Shown here piece by piece: positions 12,901 through 23,516 of a stretch of DNA of 64,000 bases; the first letter of the stretch is position 1; every line of letters starts with the position of its first letter. Origin of the DNA: Chrysaora quinquecirrha (taxonomy: Eukaryota > Cnidaria > Scyphozoa > Semaeostomeae > Pelagiidae). The notes beneath the pieces were generated by a model. It was not told the origin of the DNA and ran no database searches. It was given only the letters and a program-made list of their open reading frames with translations. The stretch is from NCBI GenBank assembly GCA_014526335.1, contig JACTAT010000113.1:194276-258275 (forward strand), written 5' to 3'. The position numbers and the translations under genes are program-made.

Positions 12901-13291
12901 TTGCACCTCACTGTTGGTTGCTTATGATGGAAGCAAAAATATACAAGAGAAAATTAAAAGCAGAAAAAATGAATATCTGAAAGTTTCAAGAGACAAATTA
13001 CCCAAGTCAGACATAGATTACAACCGTAGTCATACGGCCCATGACCAGCTTACAAAGGAGATTGGAAATGAAGCAATAAACCCAAACGAGAAACTGAAAT
13101 TCAATAAGGATGAACTGCTGTCAACAAGCTCTGTTGACTATCTGGATGCAGAAGATATTGTCATTAGTATGATTGACTTCACTCATACATTTATTGATTT
13201 TGAAGGCATGACTGAATCTACAGATGAAAATTATATTTACGGGCTACAAACTCTTATTTCGTTGTTTGAGAACATGTTGAAATTAGGTTGA
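9931..13291 (+). CDS. IPMK: Inositol polyphosphate multikinase (IPMK/IPK2 family)
   Basis: IPMK phosphorylates inositol phosphates (IP3 to IP5) and, in animals, PIP2, mainly in the nucleus. Coding exons: 9931-10114, 11065-11253, 11542-11714, 11828-11909 and 12780-13291, total 1140 nt, 379 aa, all phases consistent. Donors are GTTAGT, GTATCC, GTTTGA and GTATGT. Family marks in order: SFTEQVAGH near the N terminus; the substrate-binding PxxxDxKxG motif as PCIMDMKIG at residues 140-148; the SLL-type motif CTSLLVAYDG at 251-260; the Mg-binding IDF motif MIDFTHTF at about 340-346. Residues of about 261-330 form a poorly conserved charged insert, as in other members. The upstream ATG at 9931 is chosen because exon 2 begins at 9915 and no earlier in-frame start exists in it. 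The start could instead be the ATG at 9961. Apparently intact. Confidence 0.92.
11938..12200. repeat. Inverted-repeat element in an IPMK intron
   Basis: The left arm (ggcctggttaaactaagaga, then gtgacatgt repeats) and the right arm (gtgacatgtctcctggttta) are imperfectly inverted and both carry the GTGACATGT word. Small MITE-like element. No target duplication identified. Confidence 0.45.
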
Positions 13292-13299
13292 ATTATTTC

Positions 13300-13305
13300 A
13301 ATAAA
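13300..13305 (+). terminator. IPMK polyadenylation signal AATAAA
   Basis: AATAAA lies only nine bases after the IPMK stop codon, which would give a very short 3' UTR. Further signals downstream may also be used. Confidence 0.5.
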
Positions 13306-14418
13306 ACTATGTTTTTAAGAAATTATTTGTTTTACCTGGAAAATATTTAAAAGTTATGCAAGTTGCCTACGCATATTATGGAATTGAATTCATGCATCAG
13401 ATGTATGTAATGTATTGTCTACAGTTTTAATGTCAAAATATGTATTTGCAAAATTATAGTCACTAGTTCAAAGACTAAGTTGTCAAGGATTTAAATCTAT
13501 CTTTTGTAGAGTGGGAGAGACATCCAGACTTCAACTTATGTTTGCCAATCACAACCACTACAGTAAGAATGACTGGGATATCAGTTTTACCAAAAACAAA
13601 AATAGCAACAACCCCACTGATCAAGCACAGAAGACAATACAGCTACCTACTATACATCTTCGGCTACATTCTAACACACTACAAACTTCTACAGTTCTCC
13701 TCTTTGTGGTTCTAAAGCAAAATAAGCACCTCTTTTGACCGAACAATCTCTCATTCAATGTTGATTGGGACAATGTTATGGAAATAACAATTTAAAGAAG
13801 CGTTTAGATCTAGGCATGGTTCTGCAAATGGAGGCAGAAAGGTAGCCAATGAAGTTAAACATTGTTTAAGCACTACCCTGGAAAAGTGAGTCACATGAAG
13901 GGTGCCCACGTGAGGAATGAGTGTACCAGTGTTTTGAACAAGTAGGGTATTCCTTGATAACTCAGTGGAATCTTATATTTTAAACTGGTAGTGTACTAAC
14001 GCAGTTTATCCCTGGAACAGAACTTGATCTGACCCTATTTTTGGTAATTATGTAATTATATCGTGATCCACATGCAGTGCAAATCAAGATGCAACCTTTT
14101 TAAATGATTCTATTTGATTTGCGACATGTTTCTTATGCCAATGCCATTGTTGTTTATATGCAACCTTGGTGCTGATCTACAATGTATTGCACTATCAACT
14201 TTCAGAACAAAAATAATACTTCAAACAAGAAACAAGACAAAAATCATTTATCCATCTTTTTCCGCTGAAATAAAGATACAATACAATTGTGTAGCATCTA
14301 AGCATTGGCTACTCCAAATTTTACTGAGTTCAAATCAAAGGTGACCTTACTTCAAAAATTGGAGTACAGCATGTTTATAGGAGCTTAATTTGCTCTTCAA
14401 AGTCTACTCAGGCTTAGT
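13306..14418. other. Convergent intergenic region between IPMK and cyclophilin A
   Basis: It holds the 3' sides of two convergent genes. Short open frames here have no family features. Nothing else recognised. Confidence 0.5.
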
Positions 14419-17400
14419 TTAGCTAAGTTGTCCACTGTTGGCAATGACAATCTTTTTTGATGTTGCACCAGATTTAGAGCCATAGCCTTCAATAGCTTTG
14501 ACAACATCCATACCTTCAACAACACTGCCAAAGACAACATGCTTGTTATCAAGCCTAAAAACAGAAAACAGCAGAAGAAACCATTAAAATGTGATGCAAC
14601 ATCAACTAATGAGCTAAAGAAAGCTGTAAGATGAGCTAATTAATACATTTTAACTCATGGAACATCTCAAGGCCAAGCCAATATTTCAAGCTCTATCAAC
14701 CACTTCAAGTATTTTCAAACCAACTGGAACAATTGTGGTAAGAAGTTAGTACGACCAATTCTTGCATTCCTAGGCTCTCTTGAAATAAAGAATTTAACAT
14801 AATTTTGGTGCATTCAAAGACTGAGGAAAAATCATGAAGCTGTTGAGTATATTGAATCTTCTGTTCAGGATTCTGTGACCACAAATCTGTGATGGTTAAA
14901 CTTGGCCTTACAGATTTAGCATCCAACCAAGAACAACATTTCTCATCTCCCATAACGATGGGAAACTCCACCAAAACAAGGCTGAAGGCTTTCTACTTTA
15001 TACTTTCTACCACATTTTAGACCCTGTTTGTCCTTCCAATTTCTTATGTCTGGCTACGCACTGGTAAAGAGCTAAGGAAAGCTTGGGTTTACGCCCAAGC
15101 CACTAGCATTACAAAGGGTCTTGTTAGCTTATCTTATTCTGAGATTCCAATAGGTAGCTCTAAACAAATCATTTCATCACCATCATTCCGTGCAATTAAC
15201 CAAAATATAACCAGCTTAACAAAAAAAGGGAACCTTACCATTGTGTTTTTACAGTGCAGATAAAGAATTGTGAGCCATTAGTATTTTTTCCAGCATTGGC
15301 CATTGACAGAATTCCTGGTCCAGTGTGCTTAAGGATGAAGTTTTCGTCTTCAAATTTTTTGCCGTAAATTGATTTACCACCGGTTCCATCTCCTCTGGTG
15401 AAATCACCTCCCTGTTTGATGAAAACTCTAGGTCAAAACCATACAAATGCAGCACTGCTTTTACAAACAACAAAAAATTTCCAGGGGGATGCAAAGTGCA
15501 AAAATCAAAGACAAGTTACTGTAAATTAAAGCAACAGTGGTACCCTCAAAAGAGGATCTTGCAGAGTGCACCACATTTTATGCAAACGATAGTGCATAAT
15601 TGATATATATACAGCCATGGCACTTTTTGAACTACTTTGGAGACGAATCTTTCTTTTGCCAAAACAAATTTTTTTAGCAAATTTGCTCTTAAGAAAAGAT
15701 TTTTAATCTCAGGACTAATTTTGCCAACAATTATAATTGTTTTTGAATTGAAAAGCAAATTTGGTTTATAAGACTTCTTCAAGTACATTTCGACTTAAAA
15801 TTCCCATGAACACATAACTGACTGCAGTTGTTATTTTTGAGCAGAGTAGTAGTATGCAAGTGAAAACAAAATATTACCTGGCACATGAAATCTGTGATAA
15901 CTCTGTGGAATGACGAGCCTTTGTATCCAATACCTTTCTCTCCAGTGCAAAGAGCTCTGAAATTCTCTACAAAAGCAAATCAACTTTTGTAAATGACTGT
16001 AACTAAGACTCAAATTCAATTTCAAACAAATTTCTGACAGGAGGTATTTAGCAAAAATGTCTGCTTACCAGCTGTTTTAGGTACAACGTCAGCTCTCAAC
16101 TAAAAAGACAATGAATGCACCTGTTAATATACACACTAGCAAATCTATAGGCCCCACTATCATAGTTTTGCACTACTGTGGTGGTACTTTTTGCCACCAA
16201 AATCCCCCACAGTAGGCAAAAAGTACCACCACATCAAGAATAATAACCCACCACAATAGGCAAAAAATATGATCACATGTCAAGAAGCAATAATCCTGGT
16301 TGGAAAGTTTGTTGTGTGCACAAAAGAACTTGTGCACAATTTTGGCTAATACAATAGAAAACAATGGCCCCTATTGTTTTGAAAATAATAGTCTTCAGCG
16401 GTGCGCAAAGATTGCAGTCTGGGTATAAAATGCACCACAGTGTTGCTTATTCACAACAGTAAACATGCCATGGCAGCAAACAATAACGACCCAGCAAAGT
16501 AGAGGTCACAAACAATAACAACCCCTTGGGTGGGAGACAAAAACCTTTTCAAATTCAATGTTTTTTTGAATTAATCATTTTGAAGAAAAATTCAGGAGCT
16601 GGATTCAAAATTTGAGTGGGCACACCCTCATATGATTGGACGTCAAGATCTCCCATTGTTAAGACTGGTTTAAAAGAACATTAACCATTCAGTCCTCTCA
16701 GTTTAAGGCGCGCGATCGCGCGCGCGCGCCTCCACACGCTCCTCGTCTGGTCAAGGCGCGCGTAATTTCACGCACCTCGTTTCTTGTGATTCCTTAAAAT
16801 CACGCTTCTCAAACGTTTTTAGTGATCTTTGAATAAAAAATATCTTGATTCTGCTAATCACATAATTGATATTTAGTGGCTGTCATTGAATAAAAACAAT
16901 CCAACCGCTGATAGATTGATGATGTTAATCATCTGCGTTGTGTGTTTACGTGGTTTGCGTAGTGATATCCGAGTCCTTTGTATAATATCTCCTGCAGTTA
17001 AGCTTTATTTGCAAAAACGAAGAAAATCTGGTCTTATTCGGTGTCGTCATGCTGCAGGCGTTGAATCTGAAGCATGGAGAAGCGACAAGAAAAAACGATT
17101 CGAAGAAACTTTTAGGAATAATTCTCGTCGATTTTTCATCATCGAATCCCAATTCTTCTGATTCTCTGTGTGATGTTGAAACTGATTAATTGGAACTGTT
17201 TAGATGAACTGAGTCATTTGTTAAAAACATCTTATAAAAAAGTCAAATAATGTGTCAATGCGAGAATATATCAAAATCGCCGTTTTTATGTCCGAAGGAC
17301 ATAATGAGAGGGTGTTTGTGGAACGCATGTAGCTATGTATACATGTATGTATGTATGTATGTATCCATCCATAGACACACAGACGCTTTTTCTGCCAAAA

Positions 17401-20400
17401 TGTAACAATAGATAAACCACAAATGCGAGGAACTAAACTTTGAAGTTGCCGTAATTGGTCGTCATTGAACAAATTAGGTGAGCAGCAATTACGGAATTTG
17501 TAATCAAGTAGATGATTCATAGTGATTCATAGTGGCCGAATATTTGACAGAAGTTGTCGAAGTTCTCATTTAGATAATTAGGTTTTTTCGTCCAATCAGA
17601 AAATTCTCGAGGCCATTTGCATAATAGAGTAGTTTATCATCGTGCAGAGTGGAGTCGTTTGTTGCGTTCTGGATATTGTTGCCAAATTTCAATTTTAGCT
17701 TGCGGTTTCAGAATATTCAAGATCCTTATAGCATAATTGGATATTTAGTGGCAAAATCCCGAGAGTAATGAGAGCAGCCAACTGCGTTATGGAAATATTT
17801 GTAGAGAAATTTCACGAGACATTTACTGAGACGTGACGTGACTAGGTTTTTGTCGAGAAGATTCTCGAAGTCCCACACAAATCTCTGCTTATGCTCCTTA
17901 AAACTGATTGGTCGCTATTACCATAAAGAATGTTGATGATGATATCAATGACAAAGAAGGAAATGACATAATGACTACTGTTGCGTTGATCGACGTTGGT
18001 GATGATTATGATGATGTTGATGATGATGATAATGCTGACAATAAGTATAACGATTATGATAATGGTAATGATGATTATTATTATGGTCCTTCGGACATTG
18101 CGACAGCATTGCTATGTTTTAAAAAACGCGCGCCTAAATATATCGAGGTGCGCGATCTTCCACGCACCCTCTAAAATTCTCACCGAGAGGCCTGACCATT
18201 GTGTATGCTGTAGTAGTGTGGTTCAACATTTTTCACAAAATTTTTGGGAGTTGGAAGAGTTCCCTGGTTGGACCTGTTTCAGCTTTGGGCTTATCCTGTC
18301 ATTTCAATTTCTGTACCAAAATGTAAATATATACCTACTGTATCAAATATTACCCTTCCTTGTAGTGTAGAAGCTTAGCAGCCTGAAAAGTCAATCTTGC
18401 GCACTTTGTGATAAAAGCATGAAAATTGGTACACAAGGGTACTTTTACATGCTGAAAAAGATTAGATGTAGACCAAAGCTGAAAAATGCCCCCAAATGCT
18501 ATTTTTAGAATGGGGTACTTAGAGCCACACCCCATAATGATAATATTGCAATAAATTTGTTGCGAATGGTAGAATGAAATAGAAAATTTGCAATTATACA
18601 CAATTTGATATATAGAAAACGATAAGACATAGCCCCAAACAGGAAAATGGCCCCAAGTCTATTTTTAGAAAGGGGTACTAGATACCAGATCTCGTAAAAC
18701 AAATATTACAATAACTATGCAACAAATGGCAAAATCAAAATGAACATTTGCAATTATACACATTTTGATATATAGAAAACGATAAGATGCAGACCCAAAC
18801 AGGAAATTGCCCCCAAATGCTATCTTTAGAATGGGGTACTAGATACCAGACCTCGGAAAACGAATATTACAATAACTATGTAAAAAATGGCAATATGACA
18901 ATGAAAGTTTGCAGTTAAACGCATTTTGATATGAAGAAAACGATAAGACGTAGCCCCAAACATGCAAATGCCCCCAATTCTATTTTTAGAAAAGGGTACT
19001 AGATACCAGACCTCGGAAAACGAATTTTACAATTTTTCTCAGAGTTAACGAAAATAAAGCAGAACTGTTCAAACTTTTGGCGAAATATGTTATAATTGGA
19101 GTCGCTTCTGGAAAATTGGTTATTGCCACATTACTTGACGACGCCCTGACCAACTGTCCACAGTCTATTCTCGATGATTTGAGACCATGCAATCACGAAG
19201 AGGCTGATACGCGACTCTTTCTGCACGCAAAAAGCACTGCAAGTCATGGAAATAGGCGTGTTTTGATCAAGACTGTAGATACCGACATTGTAATTATTGC
19301 AGTAGCCAAATTTTCGGCCTTAAATTTGGAGGAATTGTGGATTGAGTTTGGCGCTGGTAAAGATATTAGGTGGTTTAAAATTCATGACATTGCAGAGAAA
19401 ACAGGACAAGAATTATGCGCGGGAATTTTGTATTGGTACGCAATGTCAGGATGCGACACGGTTTCTGCATTTTCTGGTAAAGGAAAAGGTACTGCATGGC
19501 AGACGTGGAAAGTCTTCCCAGAAATTAATGACGTTTTTAGTCGTTTGTCCAACAATCTAACAGCACTGTGCAACGAAGATCTTGCAAAATTAGAACGATT
19601 TGTGATATTAATGTACAACAGGTCTAGTCCAATCACAGATATCAATGAAAGCAGAAGATGGCTTTTTACAAAGAAGTCTCTGTCTATTGATTTGGTACCA
19701 CCGACCCGAGATGCTTTAAAGCAACATTTACTACGAGCTATATATCAGGCAGGGTAGGTATTCCTATTTCATTCTTTGTCTTCGTTTTTATAATGCTTGT
19801 GTTGGGATAATTTAAGCTCCTCAGTTCTCAGTGCACTTTGTACTGCTGGCAACAACTTTAATAGTTTGTGATTATAAAACCAGTGAAAATAATACATTTA
19901 TTTATTTGCAGATACGTATGAAATCAGTGCACATATAGAATTCAGCAATTACCAGATGAAACAGAATGGGGATGGAGAAAATGTGGCAACGTTCTTTCTC
20001 CAAGATGGACAACGATTCAAGAAGTGTCTCTGGCTTTGCAGGAGTTAAAGCACTGCAGTTGCAAAAAAGGCTGTACTGGGAGATGTCAATGTAAATCTGC
20101 GAACCTTCCCTGCACCGAATTATGCTATTGCAATGGCCAATGCACTGATGACTGAGGCTGAGTAAAACTTTTCGCTATTACTGGTAAAACTTACTTCATA
20201 GTAAAGTTATTCTCGCTAGAGTTCCCAGTTTGTAACAAAGTTAACTGTAGTATTCGTATTATATGGTCTGGTAACCAGTACCCCTTTCTAAAAATAGAGT
20301 TTGCGGCATTCACCTGTGTGTGGCTACGTCTCGATGTTTCACATCAAAATGTGCATAAATGTGCAAAATTTTCTATTTATTCTACGATTCGTAAAAAAAT

Positions 20401-21519
20401 GATCCCAATATTACCATTATGGGGTGTGGCTCTTATTACCCCATCCTAAAAATAGCATTTGGGGGCATTTTCCTGTTTGGGGCTATGTCTTATCGCTTTC
20501 TATATATCAAAATGTGTATAATGCAAATTTTCTATTTCATTCTACAATTTGCAACAAATTTATTGCAATATTATCATTATGGGGTGTGGCTTTTATTACC
20601 CTTTTCTAAAAATAGAATTGGGGGCATTTGCCTGTTTGGGGCTATGTCTTATCGTTTTCTTCATATCAAAATGCGTATAATTGCAAACTTTCATTGTCAT
20701 TTTGCCATTGGTTACATAGTTAATGTAATATTTGCTTTACGAGGTCTGGTATCTAGTACCCCATTCTAAAAATAGCATTTGGGGCATTTTTCAGCTTGGG
20801 TCTACATCTAATCTTTTTCAGCATGTAAAATTACCCTTGTGTACCAATTTTCATGCTTTTATCACAAAGTGCGCAAGTTTATTGGTAACCTCCTACACTA
20901 TTGTTTATTAAAAAAAACTCTTTTAGGGTGCAGGTGTAAGCAGTATTTGTGTGCAAAATATGGTAAAAATAGAAATGACATCATATATTGGGACAAACCG
21001 AAACGTGTTCCCCAGAACTCAAATTAAGGGATAAAATGCATTTTAAATCGAGCCAGCTGCCAAAATTCCAGAATACTACACGAGCGAACCGAAGGTTGAG
21101 TTTTCAGGTGGACCTCCTTTCTTTGTTTGTCTTCAGCAGGCCAGACCAGACTAGGCCAACAATGTGATGTCAATCACGAGCCCAAGACGACAAACGGTGT
21201 TGGGCTGTGAATCAGGAACGATTCCCAAACTTGTAACATCTAGAAGCATTTTAGAAATCTGTTTCCTTACAAAAAAACTTAGTAATAAATTTGGGAAATA
21301 GGCAGCTTTAACATTCGGAAAATCTTAACTTGAAGGCGGGTGAGGCGACGCCTCTTTCCTTCTTTCGAACATAGAAGCACGCACATGATGTCCTGTGCAG
21401 TCCTGTCTGGATTGAAGATTTGCGGATAGCAGAGCTCTGCTTCAACTTACCTCCATAACAATTCTTCCAATAGGCTGATTATCAGCAGTCATATCAAAGA
21501 AAACTTGTGGCTTTGCCAT
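14419..21519 (-). CDS. PPIA: Cyclophilin A, peptidyl-prolyl cis-trans isomerase
   Basis: Cytosolic proline isomerase, complete. Exons on the minus strand: 21519-21451, 16099-16069, 15966-15878, 15411-15239 and 14554-14419; 498 nt, 165 aa, the length of animal cyclophilin A. Every junction is GT-AG and in phase, including a split Trp codon between the last two exons. Active-site residues are present and fall at the usual numbers: Arg55 in [19 protein letters not shown] and Trp121 in [18 protein letters not shown] and NGSQFFI are also standard. The start [10 protein letters not shown] matches the family. Intron 1 is 5.35 kb and contains two transposons and a hairpin; the other introns are short. 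Convergent with IPMK. Expected to be a highly expressed housekeeping gene. Confidence 0.96.
16177..16233. repeat. Perfect 19-bp hairpin in cyclophilin intron 1
   Basis: The arm tgtggtggtactttttgcc (16177-16195) is exactly reverse-complementary to ggcaaaaagtaccaccaca (16215-16233), with a 19-base loop. A third, degenerate arm follows at about 16259. Probably a small foldback element. Confidence 0.7.
16690..18194. mobile_element. Inverted-repeat DNA transposon with 6-bp target duplication
   Basis: The ends are CAGTCCTCTCAG on the left and its inverted variant CGAGAGGCCTG on the right, flanked on both sides by ACCATT (16684-16689 and 18195-18200). Just inside each end is a CG-rich block (ggcgcgcgatcgcgcgcg near 16707 and aaacgcgcgcctaaatat near 18124). 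No transposase gene is visible inside, so this copy looks non-autonomous. The CAG...CTG ends resemble hAT-type elements, but a 6-bp duplication is atypical for them. Confidence 0.6.
17930..18090. repeat. GAT-type microsatellite
   Basis: Degenerate GAT/GAC trinucleotide repeat inside the transposon. It produces spurious Asp-rich and Met/Ile-rich open frames. Confidence 0.8.
18363..20900. mobile_element. Transposon with inverted arrays of four 160-bp subterminal units
   Basis: Each end carries a near-perfect tandem array. The word ctatYtttag recurs at 18499, 18659, 18820 and 18980. Its reverse complement, ctaaaaatag, recurs at 20287, 20446, 20606 and 20766. The spacing is about 160 bases in both arrays. 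The outermost segments (cttgcgcactttgtgataaa on the left and its complement on the right) pair over roughly 100 bases, and the putative tips are TAGTGTAG and CTACACTA. A truncated gene lies between the arrays. The element sits in cyclophilin A intron 1. Superfamily not assigned. Confidence 0.75.
19043..20155 (+). pseudogene. 3' exons of a multi-copy transposon gene with Cys-rich tail
   Basis: Exon 19043-19753 follows an acceptor (tttttctcag) and reads [16 protein letters not shown] onwards. It contains [48 protein letters not shown] and [15 protein letters not shown]. Donor GG/gtaggt. The second exon, 19912-20155, continues EWGWRKCG and ends in a tail of CSCKKGC, CQCK and CYCNGQC clusters. 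A TGA at 19919 stands where the second exon would be expected to read Trp. From memory of cnidarian genomes this domain pair recurs in many transposon-like genes, but I cannot name the superfamily. The paired HEEADTR and DTD acidic motifs could be metal ligands (inference). The 5' exons are absent, so the copy is truncated. Confidence 0.65.
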
Positions 21520-23385
21520 GATTGTCGAAAGACGGCGAAAAAACTGGATTGAAAGTGGAGCCAGAGTAACGCTTTGCAGTAAAGCTCAAGCTGCAGCAAA
21601 GAGAAGGAAGTGGAGAAGCTGACATGCGGTTTACATTGTCAGCTCACATGTGCTTCTTTCCATATTTGGGCAATTTTCCACATAAATTTACTAGTAAAAA
21701 TCTCGTTTCGAATGTTTTATGGAAACGAGGTTTTTCCGGAGAAAGCCGGAAAGGAAAAGGAGGAAAGGAGAAAAAAAGGGGGAGGGAAATTCTGGACGAT
21801 TCAAGGTGGGATTGGATGAAAATCAGTGGGGAGCTCAGAAACATAAACGGATGAATGAATTGTGGCACTTGTCTATTTTAGCGGTCTTTTAGGGGATAGA
21901 GGCTTCGATTTCTCTTTTACTGTATTTACAATTTTGGACAAAAATTGAGAGACAAACTTAAGTTTTCATTAATAGTTGTCTTAACTTCGCATTTCACCCC
22001 TCCCCCCTCACTCAATGTTGATGAAATGGCGTGGAATTGTTTTCAGTGTCACTCAACATTGATCCAAGGGGGGGAGGGGGTTTATTATTGATAAGCGAAG
22101 CTAAAGTTAAGGAATTGATAGTAGATTTCGTCCAAGATTGTACTAGACTCGGAGGACTAACACTTAAAAACATTATTGTATACATTGAATTTTTCATTCC
22201 AAAGCTTTGGCCGAACGATTCGATTTTTCACGCGGTCTTTCTCTCGACATTTGATTTCAACATCGAGCGAAGTCGAATCGTCGACAATGATGTGATCAAA
22301 AGATTCGATTTCACTCGGTGACACCTTTCACTTTACGCCACTCGACTCGCTGTACAAGATGGCCAAACAACTTGATTTTTCACTCAACTTCTTGTCGAGT
22401 GAAGAGCGAGTCGTTTGGCAGTGTTCTTTTCAAAGAAGCACGCGCAGTCCACACAGACTGGAATGTACTCATAACTGAGACTTCGTAAGGCAAGTTATTC
22501 CGTGTCACCATGTTTCAACCGTTTACCCAAAGCTCCTTTGAAATCAAGTAAGTTGTGTGGGGACTCCATTCTCCAGTTCCATTCCTCGCAATTTTTTACC
22601 ATTTTCAGTGTGATGTGTGCTGGGTGTACTCCACTTGATGATTTTCAGGTCGATCGCCAGTCAGTAAATTTCGCGATGACATATGCGTGGCTGAAACTTT
22701 TTGACCGCGGAATCGAAAAAAAATCGCTGGACGAAAACTAGGAGTAGTTTCTACCTTTCGTCAGACGATTTTGTTCGCCAAGCAGTTGAGCCAATCACGT
22801 TATATAATGTTTTGTATCTAATTCCCAGTTGCATTCAACTGTAAGCTACATTTTATTTTCACGATTCTATTGTCTTTTTCGTTTCGGTACTAAAGTGGAG
22901 ATTTTTTGCAGAGAAATTTAATGCCGCAAGTGAGGGGCATTTCACTCTGCAAAAAGGCGTACGAGATTTCCATTAAAACAAAAGGACTTTCAAGTGATTT
23001 CCGAGAAAACAATAGGACTTCCAGCAAAGGTGTGCGAGATTTTCAAGGAGTGAACTGCCCCTCGGCCGAAAGCCAGCATATGTTGGGGTTAATCGCACAG
23101 AATTTTCGCGGGTTAGCAATGTCTATGGGTTTTGCGCGAGGGCATGAAGCGGCTCGAAATGTGGCGAAAAGGCCTTTGCGATGAAAACTAAAAACGCATT
23201 TACGCGATTTACGACGTAAGTTCTCGAGCGTTGAATTCCGTCTTTCTACCACTTACAACTAGTTGCGTACACGGTGTACCCGACAACATGAGTCAATAGA
23301 ACAATAGGTGTACCCGAAAAAAGCCAAACTGTGAGAGACTCATAGAAAAAGAACAAGTGCATTATCAGTGGAAGTACAAAATTCA
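21520..23385. other. Intergenic region between two head-to-tail minus-strand genes
   Basis: It includes the cyclophilin A promoter side (21520 to about 21620). No TATA box is obvious. Poly-pyrimidine and G-rich patches (near 22068-22080), and TCGAC/GAGTC-rich sequence at 22230-22420, are related to 30520-30610. A block at 22920-23080 (aaaagg, ctgcccc words) resembles 29610-29660. No gene recognised. Confidence 0.45.
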
Positions 23386-23391
23386 TTTAAT
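23386..23391 (-). terminator. Candidate polyA signal ATTAAA of the JmjC gene
   Basis: The minus strand reads ATTAAA about 130 bases downstream of the TAG stop of the JmjC gene. This is a variant polyadenylation hexamer at a plausible distance. Confidence 0.35.
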
Positions 23392-23516
23392 GCTGTGTGA
23401 TAATCAATCAACAAAGTTGTATCAAAACATAGTCATGAGCAAAAGGTTATCCAAAAGCGACACATGACAGCGTTCTTGCTATAAATACTCAAATCGTAAA
23501 AAATCTAAGTTCTACT

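Noticed and set aside
17908..18370. Asp-rich and Met/Ile-rich frames
   Set aside because: GAT microsatellite read in two frames, inside a transposon.
20926..21026. A possible last exon after ttttag reading [15 protein letters not shown]
   Set aside because: The Cys pattern is suggestive, but it lies outside the 18363-20900 element and has no partner exon, so it was not called.
22031..22321. 96-codon frame in the region 5' of cyclophilin A
   Set aside because: No family features and low-complexity G-run context; judged a chance frame.
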